Shown one piece after another: positions 7,175 to 11,092 of a stretch of DNA of 11,092 nt. The notes beneath the pieces were generated by a model. That model saw only the letters and a program-made list of their open reading frames with translations. It made no database searches and was not told where the DNA came from. Origin of the DNA: Gammaproteobacteria bacterium UBA4475 (GTDB lineage Bacteria > Pseudomonadota > Gammaproteobacteria > Pseudomonadales > Azotimanducaceae). Position 1 is the first letter of the stretch; every line of letters begins with the position of its first letter. Location of the stretch: contig DGOD01000290.1 of assembly GCA_002389265.1 (NCBI GenBank), forward strand, positions 1-11,092. The letters are read 5' to 3'. The position numbers and the translations under genes are program-made.

Positions 7175-8101
7175 TTGAAAGAACAGGTCGATCAATTTAT
7201 CCAACACTTGGTCAACGAGCGGGGACTCTCGCACCATACAGTGTCCGGTTATCAACGCGATCTGTTGCAGCTTAGCGCCTATTGCCTCGAGAACGACATT
7301 AAGGCCTGGGGCGAGCTGCAAACCCATCATATTCGTCAGTTTATTGCGCACAACCATCGACGTGGACTCTCTGGCAAGAGCCTGCAACGCCGCCTCTCAA
7401 GCGCAAGGACGTTTTTTCATTATCTGGTGCGCGAGGCGTTGAGCAAACACAACCCTGCACTCGGCGTCAGCGCACCCAAAACCGCTCGAAAATTACCAGA
7501 CACCCTTGATACTGACCAGATTGCGCAGCTGCTGAATGTGGTACCTGAAGACTGGTACGCTCGCCGAGATCGGGCGATGCTTGAACTATTTTACTCTTCA
7601 GGTTTACGTCTGGCCGAATTGGTGAACACCAATGTTAACGATGTCAACTGGGACGAAGGTTCCATCAAGGTGACCGGTAAAGGCAACAAACAGCGTGTTC
7701 TGCCGGTGGGCTCTATCGCACTTAGCGCGCTGCAAACATGGCAGGCGGGACGCCAGCCATTACCAATGAAACAGACTAGCGAAGATACCTTCGCGTTGTT
7801 CATCAGCGAACGCGGCAACCGAATCAGTGCACGGAATGTGCAGGCCCGGATCCGTCACTGGACGCGCCAACAGCTGCTGCCCGGTAACGTTCATCCCCAT
7901 ATGCTCAGGCACTCATTTGCCAGCCACATACTCGAGTCAAGCGGTGACTTACGTGCCGTTCAAGAATTATTGGGCCATGCAGATATTTCTACGACTCAAA
8001 TTTACACCCACCTCAATTTTCAGCATCTTGCGGAGGTCTACGATAAGGCTCATCCAAGAGCACACAGAAAGAACCCCATCCCAGGATCCGACAAATCATG
8101 A
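7175..8101 (+). CDS. xerC: tyrosine recombinase XerC
   Basis: Site-specific recombinase that acts with XerD at dif to resolve chromosome dimers. The SAM-like N-terminal core-binding domain spans about 1-95; the catalytic domain (about 105-290) has the full set: R145 in SSGLRLAEL, K169 in TGKGNKQR, H242 and R245 in HMLRHSFASH, H268 in LGHADISTTQ and the nucleophile Y277 in IYTHL. Length 308 aa against 298 in E. coli. I chose the TTG at 7175 because AGGGG lies 5 nt upstream and the protein starts as expected for the family (KEQVDQFIQHL). The stop overlaps the yigB start in ATGA. The chromosomal context (dapF-DUF484-xerC) marks it as XerC and not a phage integrase. Confidence 0.96.
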   Translation: MKEQVDQFIQHLVNERGLSHHTVSGYQRDLLQLSAYCLENDIKAWGELQTHHIRQFIAHNHRRGLSGKSLQRRLSSARTFFHYLVREALSKHNPALGVSAPKTARKLPDTLDTDQIAQLLNVVPEDWYARRDRAMLELFYSSGLRLAELVNTNVNDVNWDEGSIKVTGKGNKQRVLPVGSIALSALQTWQAGRQPLPMKQTSEDTFALFISERGNRISARNVQARIRHWTRQQLLPGNVHPHMLRHSFASHILESSGDLRAVQELLGHADISTTQIYTHLNFQHLAEVYDKAHPRAHRKNPIPGSDKS

Positions 8102-8796
8102 TAAAGGTTATCGCGTTTGATTTAGATGATACGCTTTGGGCGGTCAAGCCAGTCATTATTCGCGCTGAAAAACGCCTGGATGAGTGGCTGAGCCTTACGG
8201 TGCCAGACTTGAAATATGACGTCACCGGCATGCGTGAGTTACGCCATGAACTCGTCAACCGGGAGCCTGAACTCGGTAAGAAAATTACCGAGCTGCGACG
8301 CAGAATGATCGAGCAGGCATTAAGGCTAAGCCAGATTGATCCCGGCCGGGCATTTGAGTTATCGAATGATGCCATCGAAATATTTTTAGCCGCCAGAAAT
8401 GACATCGAAATGTTCGACGGGGCTCAGGATGCCATTCAGGATCTAGCGAGCCGTTATATCCTGGGCGCCTTGACTAACGGCAACGCAGATATCAATCGGC
8501 TAGGTTTAAGTCACGTGTTTGACTTTGCATTTTCTGCCGAGCAAGTGGGTGCACCCAAACCTGCGCCCCAGCTATTCAATGCGGCACTCGAACATACCCG
8601 CACAGCACCACATGAAATGATTTATGTGGGCGATGATCCGCAGCTCGACATCGATGCTGCCAAACGCATTGGCCTGCACACCATCTGGGTCAAGAATGCA
8701 GAGCGCCCAGGACCCGGGGAATCCAGACCTGATGAAACTATCGAGCAGATCGGTGACTTGCCTGCCGCCGTCGCACGCTTGCACGAACGTAGCTAG
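8098..8796 (+). CDS. yigB: HAD-superfamily phosphatase, YigB-like
   Basis: Haloacid-dehalogenase-type hydrolase of 232 aa, in the place of E. coli yigB. Motif I is FDLDDTLW with nucleophile D8 and acid/base D10, motif II T126 in LTNGN, motif III K154 in GAPKPAP, and motif IV the acidic cluster in YVGDDPQLDIDAA (176-188). A helical cap lies between I and II (about 15-105). E. coli YigB dephosphorylates FMN and the riboflavin precursor 5-amino-6-(5-phospho-ribitylamino)uracil; that substrate is inferred from synteny and family and could differ here. Translationally coupled to xerC through ATGA. It ends 30 bp before the convergent thrC stop. Confidence 0.9.
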   Translation: MIKVIAFDLDDTLWAVKPVIIRAEKRLDEWLSLTVPDLKYDVTGMRELRHELVNREPELGKKITELRRRMIEQALRLSQIDPGRAFELSNDAIEIFLAARNDIEMFDGAQDAIQDLASRYILGALTNGNADINRLGLSHVFDFAFSAEQVGAPKPAPQLFNAALEHTRTAPHEMIYVGDDPQLDIDAAKRIGLHTIWVKNAERPGPGESRPDETIEQIGDLPAAVARLHERS

Positions 8797-8836
8797 TTGG
8801 GAACGCCGAGTTGGGGACGCCGAGTCTCAGACGCCG
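8797..8836. repeat. 14-bp tandem repeat at the yigB-thrC junction
   Basis: Two near-identical units, TTGGGAACGCCGAG (8797-8810) and TTGGGGACGCCGAG (8811-8824), are followed by a degenerate third (TCTCAGACGCCG, 8825-8836) that runs into the thrC stop codon. Only one base differs between the first two units. The repeat fills the gap between two convergent genes; no hairpin with a T-run is present. Confidence 0.7.
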
Positions 8837-10197
8837 CGCACAATAAACGCCTTGATGCTGTCTTCTGCCAGATCCAGAATCGTCTTGCGAGTAGGTAATT
8901 CCCGTAACGCCTCAAGCGTCGGGTGCACCGCGTGAACTTCTGGCAACGCCTCGCGTATGACGTCTTCAAATTTCGCAGGATGCGCAGTCGCCAGCAGGAC
9001 GAGTGGGACCCCATCCTCACGAAATACTTGCATCACCGACAAGCCGACCGCCGTATGCGGATCTAGCAAATAGCCTTCGGTTCGATAAACTTGCTCAATT
9101 GTCGCCAAGGTTACTGCATTGCTCGCCGAGCCAGCTTTGATGACAGCATCAATCGGCTGAGTTTTTTCCGGCAACTCAGCCGACCCTGTGGCCGCAAAAC
9201 TCGCCATAAACTCTTTAACCTGCTCGGTGTCTCCACCCAACTTATAGAATAGATAACGTTCAAAGTTGCTGGATATTTGGATATCCATGGCTGGACTATG
9301 GGTGAAGTTGACTTCGCGGCGCTCGTAACGACCTGTGTTGAAAAACCGACACAGGATATCGTTGGCATTCGTTGCAAGAATAAGATGGCGGATCGGCAGG
9401 CCCATTTCACGGGCGATATAACCCGCAAAAATATTCCCAAAGTTGCCTGTTGGTACGCAAACATCAAATCGTGCAGGACAGCCTAATTGATACCAGGCAG
9501 AAAAATAGTAGACCACTTGGGCGAGTACGCGGGTCCAATTGACAGAGTTCACTGCGGCCAGATTATGTTCCGTTTTGAAATCCAGGTCAGAGAAAATACC
9601 CTTCATCAGTGCCTGGCAATCATCGAAGCTGCCGTGAATACCAATATTATGGACATTGTCATCCAAAATTGACGTCATCTGCAGTTCCTGCAATGGGCTG
9701 GTCTTGCCCTCCGGAAACATAATATAAATATTGATATTACTCTTGCCACGGACGCCGGCAATCGCGGCACTACCCGTATCACCACTGGTCGCACCCAAGA
9801 TATTCACGCTATGACCACGCTCATCGAGAATGTACTCGAACACGTTGCCCAAAAATTGCAGAGCGATATCCTTAAAGGCCAGGGTCGGACCATGGAAAAG
9901 CTCGAGCACATAATCTTGACCCAGAGGCACGATGGGGGTCACTGCCGGCACAGAGAAGGTCCCATAGCTGCGGTCAATAATCTGTTGTAATGCGGGCCGG
10001 GGTATATCGTCGATAAATCGACTCATAACCTCTAGCGCTAACTGCGAATAGCTGTAACCCTGCCACGCGTCCAGCTCCGCACTCACATCTGGGATAAACT
10101 CGGGAACCAACAGGCCGCCATCATCGGCCAGCCCCATAAGTACAGCGTCCTTAAAACTGATGCCCGAAACGCCGCCCCTAGTACTTTGATACTTCAT
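8827..10197 (-). CDS. thrC: threonine synthase
   Basis: PLP enzyme that converts O-phosphohomoserine and water to threonine and phosphate, the last threonine step. 456 aa, with the typical N-terminus MKYQSTRGGV, the PLP lysine K109 in FHGPTLAFKDIAL, the phosphate-binding loop GATSGDTGSA (135-144), FPEGKTSPLQELQM and PTGNFGNIFAGYIA. This is the longer gammaproteobacterial form with the N-terminal extension. The ATG at 10197 is a family-type start but has only a poor Shine-Dalgarno. In Pseudomonas thrC follows hom; here no hom gene lies upstream, so thrC appears to be transcribed on its own or hom lies elsewhere. Confidence 0.97.
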   Translation of the reverse strand: MKYQSTRGGVSGISFKDAVLMGLADDGGLLVPEFIPDVSAELDAWQGYSYSQLALEVMSRFIDDIPRPALQQIIDRSYGTFSVPAVTPIVPLGQDYVLELFHGPTLAFKDIALQFLGNVFEYILDERGHSVNILGATSGDTGSAAIAGVRGKSNINIYIMFPEGKTSPLQELQMTSILDDNVHNIGIHGSFDDCQALMKGIFSDLDFKTEHNLAAVNSVNWTRVLAQVVYYFSAWYQLGCPARFDVCVPTGNFGNIFAGYIAREMGLPIRHLILATNANDILCRFFNTGRYERREVNFTHSPAMDIQISSNFERYLFYKLGGDTEQVKEFMASFAATGSAELPEKTQPIDAVIKAGSASNAVTLATIEQVYRTEGYLLDPHTAVGLSVMQVFREDGVPLVLLATAHPAKFEDVIREALPEVHAVHPTLEALRELPTRKTILDLAEDSIKAFIVRGV

Positions 10198-10228
10198 GAT
10201 AGATTCACTATCCAGAAACTAAAGAGGA

Positions 10229-10234
10229 ATTATA
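10229..10234 (-). promoter_or_regulatory. predicted thrC promoter -10
   Basis: A perfect TATAAT on the minus strand, about 32 bp before the thrC start. The best -35-like hexamer, TTGTAT (10254-10259), is 19 bp away, longer than ideal. The predicted leader is about 24 nt, too short for a threonine attenuator of the E. coli type, and no thr-rich leader peptide is visible in the 193-bp gap to glnK. Confidence 0.4.
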
Positions 10235-10390
10235 GAGGAGGATTGTACTGGAGATACAATGATCATTCAGAATAGCACGCATAACCTTCAACGCTGAGGC
10301 CAACGCGTCTGCTAGGCACTGCTATCTGGGAAACCCCATTTACATTGCAGAAGACGAGTTGAGCTCAGGCTAGGGGATATATCTGCGGTG

Positions 10391-10801
<411 letters not shown>

Positions 10802-10994
10802 CTACGCCTAATCGCAGCGTTACACCAGCGAGGTGCCTGACTAGCAAGATCAGCTGTTCGTCCAAATCTCATCTTTAGCTCTTTTCGTCCCAGTGATATG
10901 CCGGTAAAAACGCACCTTAACGGTAACAGCTCTTGCAACACTTGAGCAGGTCCCAATCTTTACGCCCTGATTATAGACTTCTATGATTCACTAC

Positions 10995-11011
10995 AGCATC
11001 GACCGTGCCAA
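10995..11011 (-). promoter_or_regulatory. sigma-54 (RpoN) promoter of glnK
   Basis: On the minus strand TTGGCACG, four bases, ATGCT. The -24 element is a perfect YTGGCACG, the -12 element matches TTGCW at 4 of 5 positions, and the invariant GG and GC are 10 nt apart as required. Transcription would start near 10985, about 255 nt ahead of glnK. No other gene lies between, so glnK is the obvious target. The rest of 10730-11092 contains no convincing coding gene. Confidence 0.7.
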
Positions 11012-11076
11012 GTTATTAAAATCCATATATTTCAGATAGATACAGGCTTCGACGAGTGTCAGACCGAACTGCAATC

Positions 11077-11091
11077 GCACCATAGCAGTGC
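11077..11091. promoter_or_regulatory. NtrC-like enhancer site
   Basis: GCACCATAGCAGTGC has GCAC and GTGC arms 7 bp apart, the NtrC half-site geometry; the left half matches GCACCA fully and the right half matches TGGTGC at 4 of 6. Its centre is about 100 bp upstream of the predicted sigma-54 start, a normal enhancer distance. A second site may lie beyond the window edge. Confidence 0.55.
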
Positions 11092-11092
11092 G

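Noticed and set aside
10259..10297. 12-codon plus-strand ORF with GGAG 5 nt ahead of its ATG
   Set aside because: It points away from thrC and into the 3' end of glnK, so it cannot be a leader peptide for either gene, and there is nothing downstream to control.

Overview
The window is an 11.1 kb piece of chromosome from a gammaproteobacterium. Moderate G+C and gene order support this. The divergent algZ-algR / argH pair and the run cyaY, lptM, lysA, dapF, DUF484, xerC, yigB match the arrangement known from Pseudomonas and its relatives, and in part Escherichia coli (dapF-yigA-xerC-yigB). I cannot name the species. Almost everything is conserved core gene content. I saw no insertion sequence, prophage, CRISPR array, tRNA or rRNA.

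Layout. Positions 34-2067 (minus strand) hold a two-component system: an AlgZ/FimS-type membrane histidine kinase followed, after a 225-bp gap, by its LytTR-class response regulator AlgR. The gap carries a perfect CRP/Vfr-type palindrome. argH (plus, 2172-3587) is divergent from algZ, and the two predicted promoters overlap face to face. cyaY (minus) converges on argH with a 21-bp overlap of coding ends. A seven-gene plus-strand block follows (4099-8796): lptM, lysA, dapF, a DUF484 gene, xerC and yigB are tightly packed, with ATGA start/stop overlaps at lptM/lysA and xerC/yigB. thrC (minus) converges on yigB across a 30-bp junction made of a 14-bp tandem repeat. glnK (minus) lies beyond it, behind a sigma-54 (RpoN) promoter and an NtrC-like site near the right edge.

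How the genes work together. argH finishes arginine synthesis. dapF and lysA carry out the last steps from LL-diaminopimelate to lysine, with meso-diaminopimelate also feeding peptidoglycan. thrC finishes threonine synthesis. GlnK signals nitrogen and 2-oxoglutarate status. CyaY handles iron for Fe-S assembly, LptM assists LptD maturation at the outer membrane, XerC resolves chromosome dimers, and YigB is a HAD phosphatase.

The most interesting signals are regulatory: the CRP/Vfr-type site ahead of algR; the RpoN/NtrC architecture ahead of glnK with a predicted leader of about 255 nt that ends in a GNRA-loop hairpin touching the Shine-Dalgarno sequence; and a 10-bp perfect hairpin at the argH stop that is also coding sequence of cyaY. 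No wholly new multi-gene system is evident.
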